Positions 45,173 to 53,988 of a stretch of DNA of 64,000 bases are shown piece by piece. This stretch comes from CBDBND01 sp965262665 (GTDB lineage Bacteria > Pseudomonadota > Alphaproteobacteria > Rhodospirillales > Rhodospirillaceae), in assembly GCA_965262665.1 (NCBI GenBank), contig CBDHFR010000003.1, positions 806,001 to 870,000 on the forward strand, written 5' to 3'. A program made the translations under genes and the position numbers. Below the pieces are notes generated by a model that had not been told where the DNA came from, ran no database searches, and saw only the letters and a list, made by a program, of their open reading frames with translations. Within the stretch, counting starts at the first letter, position 1, and each line of letters starts with the position of its first letter.

Positions 45173-46309
45173 TTAACCTTGCGAGGGTCGCGTGGCGGCA
45201 GACGGCGTACCGTTGCGTACGTCGGATTCGTTCAAAAGACGTATTCTATTGCCGTCGCCCAAAGCCGTGTTGCCTTCGGTGACAACCAGATCACCCAGCT
45301 CCAGGCCTTCTAAAATCTCGACGCTTCCGGGGCGCCGCCGGCCAATGGTGACAGGTATCCGGGCGACCGTATCGTCATCCTGCACAACAAAAACATACTG
45401 CTGATTTTCGAACGGAACCAACGCCTCTTCCGCGATCATCAGGCTTTCACGACGGTCCTTGATGAGGTCTACGACCATCAGCATGCCAGGGCGCAGACGT
45501 TGATCATCATTTTGAATCTCAGCACGAATGCCCACCGACCGGGTCATCGGGTCGATGCGGGTGTCAATGGACGAGACACGTCCGTTAAAGACTTCGTTCG
45601 CATAGGCGGACGTGACCGCTTCGATGTCCAACCCTTCTCTCAACGTCGCCAAGAATGTTTCCGGAACGGAGAAGTCCAATTTCACAACCGACAGATCATC
45701 TAGGGTGGTGATTGTTGTTCCCGGCGATACCAAGGCGCCGGTGCTGATACGCCGTGTTCCGAGCCGGCCGGCAAAAGGCGCCTTGATCGTATAGTCAGCC
45801 AAACGGGCACGGGCTGCGGCAACATTGGCTCGGGCCTTTTTTACAGCGGCGTCTTGTTCGTCATATCGCGCTTCGGATGTGGCGTTGGCGCTTGCCAAAC
45901 CGGCAATCCGCTCAAACTGTTTTTGCTGTTCGTCCAGATTGGCCAATTCCACTTGCAGCCGCGCCCGTTGTTCGTCTTCATCGAACTGAACCAACGTGGT
46001 TCCTGCTTCTACGTCCTCGCCGTCTGCAAAGCCGATGGACTCGACGATGCCTTGCACCTTGGCTGTGACGACAATGGACTCGTTGGCTTGAAGTGTGCCG
46101 ATTGCTTCCAAACGGTCAGCAAAGATTTCGTTGCGTGCCGACATGGCGATCACCGGCTGTGCTCGGGCACCGCCGAACTCACCGCGACCAGCCATGCCGC
46201 CCGGACCGCCGCCTTCGCCGGACGCGACGTAGGTTGAATAGCCATAGTAAAGCCCGACAGCCAAGGCCACGGCCACCAGCAGCCCAAAGAGGGTGCGAAA
46301 CGCAAGCAT
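45173..46309 (-). CDS. RND efflux periplasmic adaptor (membrane fusion protein)
   Basis: 378 residues from the ATG at 46309; an upstream open frame to 46495 lacks the export signal. A membrane anchor (FRTLFGLLVAVALAVGLYYG) is followed by a barrel-sandwich hybrid, a helical hairpin (ELANLDEQQKQFERIAGLASANATSEARYDEQDAAVKKARANVAAARARL), and the second barrel IKAPFAGRLGTRRISTGALVSPG, as in AcrA/MexA-type adaptors. It works with the adjacent RND pump. Confidence 0.9.
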   Translation of the reverse strand: MLAFRTLFGLLVAVALAVGLYYGYSTYVASGEGGGPGGMAGRGEFGGARAQPVIAMSARNEIFADRLEAIGTLQANESIVVTAKVQGIVESIGFADGEDVEAGTTLVQFDEDEQRARLQVELANLDEQQKQFERIAGLASANATSEARYDEQDAAVKKARANVAAARARLADYTIKAPFAGRLGTRRISTGALVSPGTTITTLDDLSVVKLDFSVPETFLATLREGLDIEAVTSAYANEVFNGRVSSIDTRIDPMTRSVGIRAEIQNDDQRLRPGMLMVVDLIKDRRESLMIAEEALVPFENQQYVFVVQDDDTVARIPVTIGRRRPGSVEILEGLELGDLVVTEGNTALGDGNRIRLLNESDVRNGTPSAATRPSQG

Positions 46310-46571
46310 ATAAAGGGTCCCGGACGCTATCTCAGGGTGCGATTGTCTAAAAGCACCCTTACAAATCAATAGTTTGTGCATTTTATACATGGATTGGGCC
46401 GCACATGCCAAGAAAACGGCGTGACAAATCGTAACACCGTTATGGTGCGAACTTGAGCTTTTCCGCTCAATTCTTGGGCTCGCGCCAACCTGCAAGGGTC
46501 ACTTTTCCGTGAATGTCTGTCACTGAACCGATGCACCCCAGTCGCCTTCACAGCACAACCCTGCTGCCGGT

Positions 46572-47744
46572 ATGATGCGGATTATGGTTAGGCAGATACC
46601 ATTCAGGTTTCACCACATATGCGGCCAAATGACAGCATCATCGTTGGTGCTCGCCGTTGTCTTGAGCCTTGTGATGTTCGCCCCGGCCCCAGTAACGGCT
46701 CAACCCAATCCCTTTGGTGGTGGACAGGAAGCCGGGGCCGATACCAATGAAGACGCCCAACAACCGCGCGCCAATCCCTTTGGCAATCGAAACGCCGCAT
46801 CGGAGCCGCAATCGGAACCGGTGTTTGTGATGCCGGCGCCGTTACGCGCGGTATTTCGCCAAGTGGCGACATGGCAGCGGGAGATCAACAGCTATCTGGC
46901 TAGACAGTTGCGGGAAACCGGACGGCAGGGCGGCATGACCGCTGCGCTGACGGTCATTTTTGCAAGCTTTGTCTATGGCGTTCTTCACGCCGCTGGTCCG
47001 GGGCATGGCAAGCTGGTGGTGGCGTCATACTTCACAGCCCGCGATGCTCCGCTCAGAACAGGTATACTTATGGGCTCGGTGATCGCGCTTACCCAAGCGG
47101 TGGTGGCGATCCTGATGGTGGCAATCCTGGCCATGGCCCTCGGCGGTAGTCAGTTGGAGATCATGGACCGCGCCACGCTGCTTGAGTTGGCCAGCTACGG
47201 CATAATCTGCGCCATCGGTTTGTACATGACCTACGGCACCCTGACCGGCACGGCCACTTGCGGCCATGATCACGGTTCCGGTCACGATGATAGCCACGAT
47301 CACTCTCACGATCACAGTCAGCACGATCACAGTCATCACGGCCACAGCCACGGACCTGATCCAACCGCCAAAGACACCTGGCTGGCCAGAACGGCAGCCC
47401 GTTGGCTCGGACCGCAAGGCGAGGTTATCGCCATCGGCATGGTCTCGGGCGTCAGGCCGTGCACTGGGTCAATTCTTGTTCTGCTGTTTGCCGTCGCCAA
47501 TGGCGTATTTCTTTTGGGCATCATCGCCTCGTTCATGATGGCCGCCGGTGTCGCGATCACCATATCAGCCCTCGGCATCGGTGCGATCATGCTGCGGAAA
47601 TCCGTCGCTGGTGATGGTGAGGAGACCTCCCCGACACGGGAAATGCTCGGCAAGTCGTTATCCCTGGCAGGATCGCTGGCGGTGTTTGTGCTGGGCGGCT
47701 TATTGTTTGGCGGCGCCTTGGAGCGGACCGGTTTTATGACTTAA
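46572..47744 (+). CDS. NicO-family nickel/cobalt transporter
   Basis: 390 residues. The N-terminal part has a signal-like helix and a proline/glutamine-rich spacer (about 40-90). The first helix block has HAAGPGHGK (139-147), the family's metal-binding HxxxPGHGK motif, and a later helix carries SGVRPCTGSI. A His/Asp-rich loop (231-261, with many HDHSH units) lies between helix 3 and helix 4, as in RcnA/UreH-like relatives. Direction of transport is not certain: NicO members export Ni/Co (RcnA) or import it (NicT). It converges with a DUF1007 gene. Confidence 0.85.
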   Translation: MMRIMVRQIPFRFHHICGQMTASSLVLAVVLSLVMFAPAPVTAQPNPFGGGQEAGADTNEDAQQPRANPFGNRNAASEPQSEPVFVMPAPLRAVFRQVATWQREINSYLARQLRETGRQGGMTAALTVIFASFVYGVLHAAGPGHGKLVVASYFTARDAPLRTGILMGSVIALTQAVVAILMVAILAMALGGSQLEIMDRATLLELASYGIICAIGLYMTYGTLTGTATCGHDHGSGHDDSHDHSHDHSQHDHSHHGHSHGPDPTAKDTWLARTAARWLGPQGEVIAIGMVSGVRPCTGSILVLLFAVANGVFLLGIIASFMMAAGVAITISALGIGAIMLRKSVAGDGEETSPTREMLGKSLSLAGSLAVFVLGGLLFGGALERTGFMT

Positions 47745-47778
47745 AACAGTCAGCGGCGTACGCGCTTCCACTCCAGTC

Positions 47779-48381
47779 TCAACCCCCGTCGCAACTCAAC
47801 CACACTTCTTGCGGCACTAAAAAATAGGACTGGCTGGTGATTTCATTGCCTTGCCGGTATTCAAAGGCACATCCCAGTCCATCGGCACCCGCCATCTCAA
47901 CCGGTGTATCGCCGCCGAGAATGAGATCCACATAAATCGTCGGGTCATAAAGACTGAGGCCGACTGCTTCGGTTGCCGGGTCGAGAGGTTGGGCCAGGAT
48001 CAGGTCAAAAGAAAACACCATTTCGCCGTTGTCATCGCCGATGGAAAAATTCTCAACCTGTTCAAACACCTGCTCAGTATCCGACGTCTCGGTACGCAGA
48101 TGGGTGAAGTAACCAAAATCTTTCAGGCTGGTGAAAACTTGATCCTTCATGGCCTGGGTTTCTTCGGCGTCGAAGGTGCCGTCCGCATTGGTATCAAAGT
48201 CGGCGCCCAACACTTGGCTGAAGAACGCATCGAATTGCCAACGCATACCGACGCGGGTGAGCTTTGTGTCCTCAAACTGAAAAGAGGCTGCTCCGGTTAC
48301 CCACACATGGGGATGGGCCAACACCGGTTGGGCAACAACCGTTGTCAGAGCGGACAGAACAATAAAGACGCTGGTTTTCAT
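47779..48381 (-). CDS. DUF1007 family periplasmic protein
   Basis: 200 residues from the ATG at 48381; an open frame upstream (to 48594) has no export signal at its start and I leave it out. The signal (FIVLSALTTVVAQPVLAHP) is followed by HVWVTGAASFQFEDTKLTRVGMRWQFDAFFSQVL, the core of DUF1007. An N-terminal His pair after cleavage (HPHVW) is a possible metal site. DUF1007 proteins are often beside NicO transporters, which fits the convergent neighbour. Confidence 0.85.
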   Translation of the reverse strand: MKTSVFIVLSALTTVVAQPVLAHPHVWVTGAASFQFEDTKLTRVGMRWQFDAFFSQVLGADFDTNADGTFDAEETQAMKDQVFTSLKDFGYFTHLRTETSDTEQVFEQVENFSIGDDNGEMVFSFDLILAQPLDPATEAVGLSLYDPTIYVDLILGGDTPVEMAGADGLGCAFEYRQGNEITSQSYFLVPQEVWLSCDGG

Positions 48382-48501
48382 ATCGGCACGGTACCGGTGC
48401 AACGGAATGGGCTCAAGTGGGTGAAGCGGGGGAACAGCCAAATCGCCATGCTCGCCCGGCGGTGAGAGCTGTGGAAAAGCGTTGCAATTGGTTCTAACTC
48501 C

Positions 48502-49722
48502 ATGACAATTCAGACTTCTTATGGAAATAGCACCCAGCAAGGCCAAGGACCCGTTGCCATGACCAATGACCCAGATCGCGAAATCATGCTGCATCCGACA
48601 CAGGATGAGCGGTCCCGCCAGGCTTTTATCATCCAGTTCAAGCAGAAGGTGAATCTCGACCTACAAAAGGACATTCGTGTCTATTTTGCGGAGAACATCG
48701 CGCCGGAATTGGAATCGGAATTAGGTGAACCGCTAGACGACCTTAATCGCGATCACCGCAAAGCAGTCAAAAAACGTCTCGCCTCCGAGCATTTGTTCCA
48801 AACTTGGGAAAGCCTGACTTGGACCGGCCAGGGCATGATGTGGGAGTGCATTGATGAAACCCTGGACCACGATTTGCCGCGTCTAGAATCTGTCGCTGCT
48901 GACGTTGTCAAAGGTTTTAACAAAAACAAAAAGGGGTCGCTAAAACTCAATCCCGGCCTAGACCTACCCCCTAACATTGCCAAGGTGGAAATTCACCGTC
49001 AGCCCGGCGGGTTCTGTCTGGAACGGGACGGCGTCGAGTACGATATTCTTTCAGGTGCACGATACACGGGCGCAGGCATGATGTACGGTGCTGGTAAGGG
49101 CCGCGACGACAGACCCGGTTCGGGGTATTCAGCAGCCCATTTCCTCATTCAAGAACTTGAAAAACAGTTCGGCCCGCAGAAACCCTTGCGTATTCTCGAT
49201 ATTGGATGTGGCACAGGATTCAACACATCCACCTATCCTCGCCATTACCCTGACGCTGAAGTCCATGGCATCGACGTCGCTGCCGGTCTGTTACGCTGGG
49301 GCCATGCCCGTGCTGAAAACGAAGGCGTTGCCATTCATTTTTCGCAAATGAGCACGGCCGCGATGGTTTTTGAGGACGAGAGTTTTGATCTCGTGATCTC
49401 AACCATTTGGGGCCATGAAACGACACCGCAGATCCTCGAAGATTCGATCAAGGAGATTTGGCGGGCACTGAAGCCAGGGGGCATTTCTTTTCACATAGAT
49501 GTCACCAATCAACCCGGATATCAGGACCTGGTCGATCAGGTGCTCAATGATTGGCAAATCAAGCACAACGGTGAACCGTTCTGGATGGGTTTTGCGGACA
49601 CCGATTTCAACGCCCTCATGACCGAAGCCGGTTACCCAGTAGATTGCCAGTTTGTGGGGTATCGATCACGGACCCAGGGTACTGGCGACTGGTTTGTCCA
49701 CGGCGCGCAGAAACCGGCCTAA
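48502..49722 (+). CDS. Class I SAM-dependent methyltransferase with an N-terminal extension
   Basis: 406 residues. The C-terminal half is a Rossmann methyltransferase: motif I LDIGCGTGFN (232-241), acidic motif II EVHGIDVAAG, motif IV FDLVISTIWGHETTP, and a KPGG turn. The N-terminal 180 residues are helical and charged (FIIQFKQKVNLDLQKDIRVYF) and are not a known domain to me. Substrate unknown. A strong hairpin and T-run lies 30-60 bp after its stop but points to the minus strand. Confidence 0.8.
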   Translation: MTIQTSYGNSTQQGQGPVAMTNDPDREIMLHPTQDERSRQAFIIQFKQKVNLDLQKDIRVYFAENIAPELESELGEPLDDLNRDHRKAVKKRLASEHLFQTWESLTWTGQGMMWECIDETLDHDLPRLESVAADVVKGFNKNKKGSLKLNPGLDLPPNIAKVEIHRQPGGFCLERDGVEYDILSGARYTGAGMMYGAGKGRDDRPGSGYSAAHFLIQELEKQFGPQKPLRILDIGCGTGFNTSTYPRHYPDAEVHGIDVAAGLLRWGHARAENEGVAIHFSQMSTAAMVFEDESFDLVISTIWGHETTPQILEDSIKEIWRALKPGGISFHIDVTNQPGYQDLVDQVLNDWQIKHNGEPFWMGFADTDFNALMTEAGYPVDCQFVGYRSRTQGTGDWFVHGAQKPA

Positions 49723-49754
49723 TCTCTCTTCGGTCTTTACGGTCTTTCAAATCT

Positions 49755-49782
49755 AAAAAAACCCCGCCAAAAGGCGGGGTTT
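49755..49782 (-). terminator. Rho-independent terminator, minus strand
   Basis: A ten-pair stem (AAACCCCGCC with GGCGGGGTTT, TTTT loop) is followed on the minus strand by seven Ts. On the plus strand only three Ts follow, so it is mainly a minus-strand terminator, though it may slow the methyltransferase transcript. Confidence 0.85.
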
Positions 49783-49897
49783 GAAGTGAGGTTACTGGAA
49801 CTTGTCAGCAGTCGTCCCGCCCAGATGGGCGCGACACACGCGAGGGATACTGCCTGACAACGGAGTCTGGAGTACCTGTAGGTTCTGACAGGTTGGG
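49783..49897 (-). ncRNA. Candidate small RNA between two terminators
   Basis: The 115 bases between two minus-strand terminators carry no coding frame worth calling but are rich in complementary blocks. TTGTCAGCAG (from about 49801) pairs with CTGCCTGACAA (about 49849) with one bulge, enclosing a GCCCAGATGGGC hairpin flanked by GTCG and CGAC. CCTGT and ACAGG then form another short stem. This amount of pairing is unlikely in plain spacer. It could be a 3'-UTR-derived small RNA of pip or a separate transcript; I see no convincing promoter. Confidence 0.3.
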
Positions 49898-49927
49898 CAA
49901 AAAATACCCTGTCAGCTCTGACAGGGT
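49898..49927 (-). terminator. Rho-independent terminator after pip
   Basis: A perfect ten-base inverted repeat (ACCCTGTCAG and CTGACAGGGT, with a tiny central CT) is followed on the minus strand by A and six Ts. It lies 61 bp after the pip stop and should end that transcript. Confidence 0.8.
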
Positions 49928-49987
49928 CTAACACCTAAGGTGTATAGGGATATAATAAAAAGCAACCTTAAGTAGCGTCTACCGACC

Positions 49988-51010
49988 TTATTGGTAGTCC
50001 CGAAATTCGTCCGTGGCCTTGATCAGTGCTGACCGGATACCCGGTTCCATGGATGAATGGCCGGCGTCGGGCACAACACGATAGGCCGCCCCATCCCATG
50101 CTTGAGCCAGCCGGTCTGCCGTGGCTATGGGGCAAACCATGTCATACCGGCCCTGGACAATCACGGCCGGATGCTTATGCAGCTCGCCCATACCGTCGAG
50201 CAACTGGCTGGGTTTCAGAAAGCCGCGATGGGACATGTAGTGCGCTTCGATGCGGGCCATGGCCAGCGCCCCGTTATAAAACCCTTCTGTCCGTGCCGCC
50301 TTACCGGTTACCGGCACCAGTCGCGAACAGGAATTTTCATAGGCGCACCACGCCGCCGCCGCCGGTTTGTGGATTTCCGGATTGGGATCGGTAAGCCGGG
50401 CCAGATAAGCGGCTAGGAGGTCTTCCCGTTCGTCAGCCGGAATATGATTGGTAAAAACACGCGCTGCTTCGGGAAAGAAGCGGCTCATGCCGTGCAAGAA
50501 CCAATCAATCTCGGTATCAGAAAACAGGAAAACGCCGCGGATGATGAAGCCGATACAACACTCGGGATGTGTTTGTCCGTAGGCGAGGGCCAAAGTGGAG
50601 CCCCAGGAGCCACCGAATACAATCCACCGTTCAATTTTCAGATGTTCTCTGACTCGTTCCAAATCAGCGATCAAATGAGCGGTCGTATTGTCCTCAATGT
50701 CTGCTTCCGGTGTTGAACGGCCTGAGCCGCGCTGATCGATCAGTATGATTCTGTAATGACGGGGATCAAAAAACCGTCTGTATGTGGGTGCTGTTCCGGC
50801 GCCGGGTCCACCGTGCAAAAACACAATGGGCACACCAAGCTTGTTGCCGCTTTCTTCCCAATACAAACGATGACGCTTATCAACCTTTATGAATCCCGAC
50901 CGATTGGTTTCAATCGCAGGATAAGGCGGCCGATCCGTCTGCGGTTTCGTTCGCGTCGATGGTCCAATGGTCTCTAGGGCTGGAATGCGACGATCTCCAA
51001 AGTTCTTCAA
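49988..51010 (-). CDS. pip: Proline iminopeptidase
   Basis: Up to 340 residues. The alpha/beta-hydrolase core has HGGPGAGTAPTYRRFFDP (oxyanion HGGPG), DQRGSGRSTPEADI, the nucleophile elbow FGGSWGSTLALAYG, a catalytic aspartate in GRYDMVCPI and the histidine in PDAGHSSMEPG. It removes N-terminal proline from peptides. The start is a TTG at 51010; the first about 28 residues are not family-like, and the canonical protein would begin near the PPYPAIE segment. A decayed IS630 element lies immediately upstream, so the original promoter and perhaps the true start have been replaced. Confidence 0.88.
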   Translation of the reverse strand: MKNFGDRRIPALETIGPSTRTKPQTDRPPYPAIETNRSGFIKVDKRHRLYWEESGNKLGVPIVFLHGGPGAGTAPTYRRFFDPRHYRIILIDQRGSGRSTPEADIEDNTTAHLIADLERVREHLKIERWIVFGGSWGSTLALAYGQTHPECCIGFIIRGVFLFSDTEIDWFLHGMSRFFPEAARVFTNHIPADEREDLLAAYLARLTDPNPEIHKPAAAAWCAYENSCSRLVPVTGKAARTEGFYNGALAMARIEAHYMSHRGFLKPSQLLDGMGELHKHPAVIVQGRYDMVCPIATADRLAQAWDGAAYRVVPDAGHSSMEPGIRSALIKATDEFRDYQ

Positions 51011-51032
51011 ACCTGACTAATATATACTCCTG

Positions 51033-52127
51033 CTACCCAATTACTCGGTACTGATCGTGTGTGATGACACGAAAGTTGTCGGTAACGGTGTCTCGGATTG
51101 TTTCCCATTCCCGGGGCAGGGTTTGGTTGAAGAACCCGAAGATGGCCTCGGTGAACTGTCGGAAATCGGGATAAAACCGGTTGTGCGTCACATGCCGGTG
51201 CATGACGCCCCATAACCGCTCGATGGGATTGAGGTGTGGCGCATACGGCGGCAGGAAATGCAGCCGGATGCGGCACTCCGGCCGCTCCAGGAACGGCCGC
51301 AACAGCCTGGCATGGTGATAGCGCGCATTGTCGAGACAGACATGGATCACCCGGGATCACCCGGGATCACCCGGGATCACCCGGGTGTCCGGATAGGCCC
51401 GTTCCAGCTTCTCGAACAACCGCAGAGAGGTTTCGGCATTGATCTTCTCGCCCTCGACCAGGGTGAGCTTCATCGTTTCAAGGTCCAGTGCGCCGTGCAG
51501 GTTCAGCCGCTGGCGCCCTGTCGTGGCCTTGATCGCCGGCTTGTCGGAACGGATGAACCAGCCATGCGCCGGCCGGCTCTGATACTCGGGATGGACCGCA
51601 GCGGCGAAGACAACCGTCGCGTCCGGAAACATCCCGCGCGTCAGCTGTTCATAATCCCTGATGAAGGCTTCCTGCGCCTGCTTGTCGGCCTGCTTCGGCA
51701 GCGTCTTCGGCTTCACGTATGCGAACCCCAGGCGGTGCATCAGCTTGATGGCGCCCGGACGTGAATATCTCACAGCAAACTTTCGGAAGATGGCATCCCG
51801 CACCGCGTTGGTGTCGCGCGGCGGATTGTCCCGGAACTGCGCCTTGAGAGCGGCTTCCTGGTCCGCCGTCAGGCGGCCCGCGCGGTCCGGGTAATCCGCA
51901 AGCTCCACAGAGGCGAGACCCTTCTCGCGGAAGTCCCGTAGCCAGCCGCGAACCGTGTCGGGATCGAGATAGAATATCCTGGAGACCATCTGCACGCTGT
52001 GGCCATCATCAAGGGCAACCAGCGCATTCGCGCGCCGTACCTGCAGCGCTTCGACCTTCCGCTTGCGCATGACATTCAGGAGTGCCTTGCGTTCGTCAGC
52101 GGTCAGAAAGGAGGCCCTTTTGCGCAT
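51033..52127 (-). pseudogene. IS630-family transposase interrupted by a 10-bp repeat expansion
   Basis: The N-terminal 256 codons carry a helix-turn-helix region (ALVALDDGHSVQMVSRIFYLDPDTVRGWLRDF, then DRAGRLTADQEAALKAQ) and the start of the DDE domain. Translation stops in a TGA created by the repeat. The same frame resumes with HVCLDNARYHHARLL (the second catalytic aspartate) and PYAPHLNPIERLWGVMH (the final acidic residue). A single repeat copy would give an unbroken RVIHVCLDN. The first catalytic aspartate also seems lost: VVFAAAVHPEYQ where relatives have ADAVHP. The transposase is inactive on both counts. Confidence 0.85.
51344..51383. repeat. Four tandem copies of a 10-bp unit in the transposase gene
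   Basis: The unit GGATCACCCG occurs four times without any mismatch, followed by a partial copy (GG) and the normal sequence. Normally one copy is present at this place, since joining the flanks over one unit restores the family sequence. Three extra copies add 30 bases, so frame is kept, but one frame crossing reads TGA. Confidence 0.95.
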
Positions 52128-52295
52128 CTTCGCCGTTAAGTCGTTCGCTGCTCGTGTCGTTGGAGAGGTGCATGAATCGGCAGCCGAATCAGGTCAATGC
52201 AAAATACTAAATTCAGGCCGAATCAATGATTCCAGGTATATAACGGAATCCTTCCGTCCATATTGGTCAAAATCCAAAACCAAACAAGGCCCAGA

Positions 52296-52619
52296 CTACC
52301 CTAAGCCAGCTTCATCCATATAGGTGTTGATGAGATGGTAAAGCGACTCAGCATGATTTTCGGGTGTTACGACAATGTTGCAATGATCCCCGTAGATATT
52401 GAAGACGTAACCACGGGCATTGCACACGGTGACCAGAGCCTGCACAAAAGGTGTGACCACCTTGGCATTGAGCGTTTCCGCATCGGGACACTTTTCCATC
52501 AGGGCGATAAAATTCTGGTCATTATTTTCTTTGCGCTTACGTGACGCTTTCCGTCGGGACGAAGATTTTTTGGCGGTATTGGTCGCCTTATTCCTTGGAG
52601 AAGAACGGCGCGTAGACAT
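52296..52619 (-). CDS. Hypothetical basic protein
   Basis: 107 residues. The first 30 are very basic and Ser/Lys/Arg-rich (STRRSSPRNK, KKSSSRRKASRKRKE), which suggests nucleic-acid binding or disorder. The rest looks folded, with ALMEKCPDAETLNAKVVTPFVQALVTVCNARGYVFNIYGDHCNIVVTPENHAESLYHLINTY alternating helix and strand. I do not recognise a family. It is isolated between the IS element and the channel gene. Confidence 0.6.
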   Translation of the reverse strand: MSTRRSSPRNKATNTAKKSSSRRKASRKRKENNDQNFIALMEKCPDAETLNAKVVTPFVQALVTVCNARGYVFNIYGDHCNIVVTPENHAESLYHLINTYMDEAGLG

Positions 52620-52782
52620 TCGACCTCACTGACGCTTTGGGTATCGGACATATCGCCCAGGGTCACAGTAACAAACCAGCATACCTCTCAGCGCCTGAGG
52701 CGGCTACGGACCCTTTACTTTCGATCCGATGCCGTCATAAGACCGGACTCGAAATTCTTTTTGGCTCTATGGATAAGACGGT

Positions 52783-53934
52783 ATGGACCGATTAGAGCGG
52801 CAGCTGAGCGACTTTTGGGCACTCGTCCAAGACGTATGGACGTCGGGTGTGCTTGGCATCGACTTTGGCCGTCTGCTGATAGCGCTGCTCATTGTCTCTT
52901 TGTTCATGGTACTGCGTGGCCTCTTTACCCGGTTTGTCATGGGATCCCTCCACCGTGTCGTCGCCAGTACGGACACCGAGTTGGACGATGCCTTGTTGCA
53001 CTCCCTCAATGGACCGGTTCGTTTTGTCCCGGTCATCTTGGGGTTGTTCATTGCCCTAGACTATCTCGACCTGACCGACCGCTATGCCGAATTCGCCGGA
53101 CTGATTATCCGCACTCTCGTGGTCTTCGATCTGTTTTGGGCGCTTTTTCAAATCACCGGTCCGGTGAGCGCGACATTTTCCCGGCTCGAAGACCTATTAA
53201 CCAAAGAAATGGTCGATTGGCTGATCAACTTGCTTCACATGGCCATTATTTTTATCGGTGCTGCAGCGATACTTGAAATCTGGGGGATTAAGATCGGCCC
53301 CATCCTCGCCGGCCTCGGTCTATTTGGTGTCGCGGTCGCGCTCGGTGCCCAGGATCTCTTCAAGAATTTAATCGCCGGCATTCTCGTCATCGCCGAAAAA
53401 CGCATGCGGGTTGGGGATTGGATTTTGGTCGATGGCCTGGTCGAAGGCACTGTTGAGACCATCGGTTTCCGGTCCACTCTGGTGCGCCGGTTTGACAAAG
53501 CGCCTATCTATGTGCCCAACGCCAAATTGTCCGACAACGCGGTGACAAATTTCAGTGCCATGACCCATCGCCGGATTAAATGGATGATCGGCATCGAATA
53601 TAACGCCACCGTTGAACAACTCCGCTCCATTCGCGACGGGATTGAGGCGTACATTTTGGAGAACACGGATTTCGCACCCCCATCGGAAGTCGCCACTTTT
53701 GTTCGAATCGACAGGCTCAACGACTCATCAATCGATATACTCCTGTACTGCTTTACCAGAACCACGAACTGGGGCGAGTAGCTCAAAATAAAAGAGGCGC
53801 TCGCCTATCGGGTGAAGGAAATCGTTGAGGAGGCTGGAACGGGGTTTGCTTTTCCCAGCCGCTCACTCTATGTGGAAACCGTTCCTGGCGACGCACCGGA
53901 CGTGTTCATTCCACCGCAGGATTCAGCCTCCTAG
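52783..53934 (+). pseudogene. MscS-family mechanosensitive channel interrupted by an in-frame TAG
   Basis: The first 332 codons contain several membrane helices (about 20-130), the pore helix and beta domain (GPILAGLGLFGVAVALGAQDLFKNLIAGILVIAEKRMRVGDWILVDGLVEGTVETIGFRSTLVRRFD, about 165-235), as in MscS. A TAG at 53779-53781 stops it after TNWGE. The same frame goes on for 50 codons with LKIKEALAYRVKEIVEEAGTGFAFPSRSLYVE, the ordinary MscS C terminus, ending in a TAG at 53932. Tyr or Trp would be expected at the stop. The lost part closes the cytoplasmic vestibule, so function is doubtful. Confidence 0.85.
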
Positions 53935-53988
53935 AAGTCTTTGCCTACATTTGACCTTCTAACGGGCTGTTCGCAGAAAAGCCTATCC

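Larger units (their letters stand above)
51020..52200. mobile_element. IS630-family insertion sequence, decayed; approximate ends
   Basis: The element is defined by its single transposase gene. IS630 elements insert at TA; the left boundary is probably in the TA-rich AATATATACTCC at about 51020. I could not match clear terminal inverted repeats on the right side, where about 90 bases without a gene precede 52200. The limits given are therefore estimates. No other copy is in the window. Confidence 0.6.

Noticed and set aside
46496..46571. Cobalamin riboswitch before the NicO gene
   Set aside because: The stretch is short and lacks the conserved core segments on either strand.
49783..49927. 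tmRNA, 6S or SRP RNA
   Set aside because: None of their conserved segments is visible; only generic stems are.
51344..51383. Short tandem repeat considered as a CRISPR
   Set aside because: The units touch without spacers and fall inside a transposase gene.
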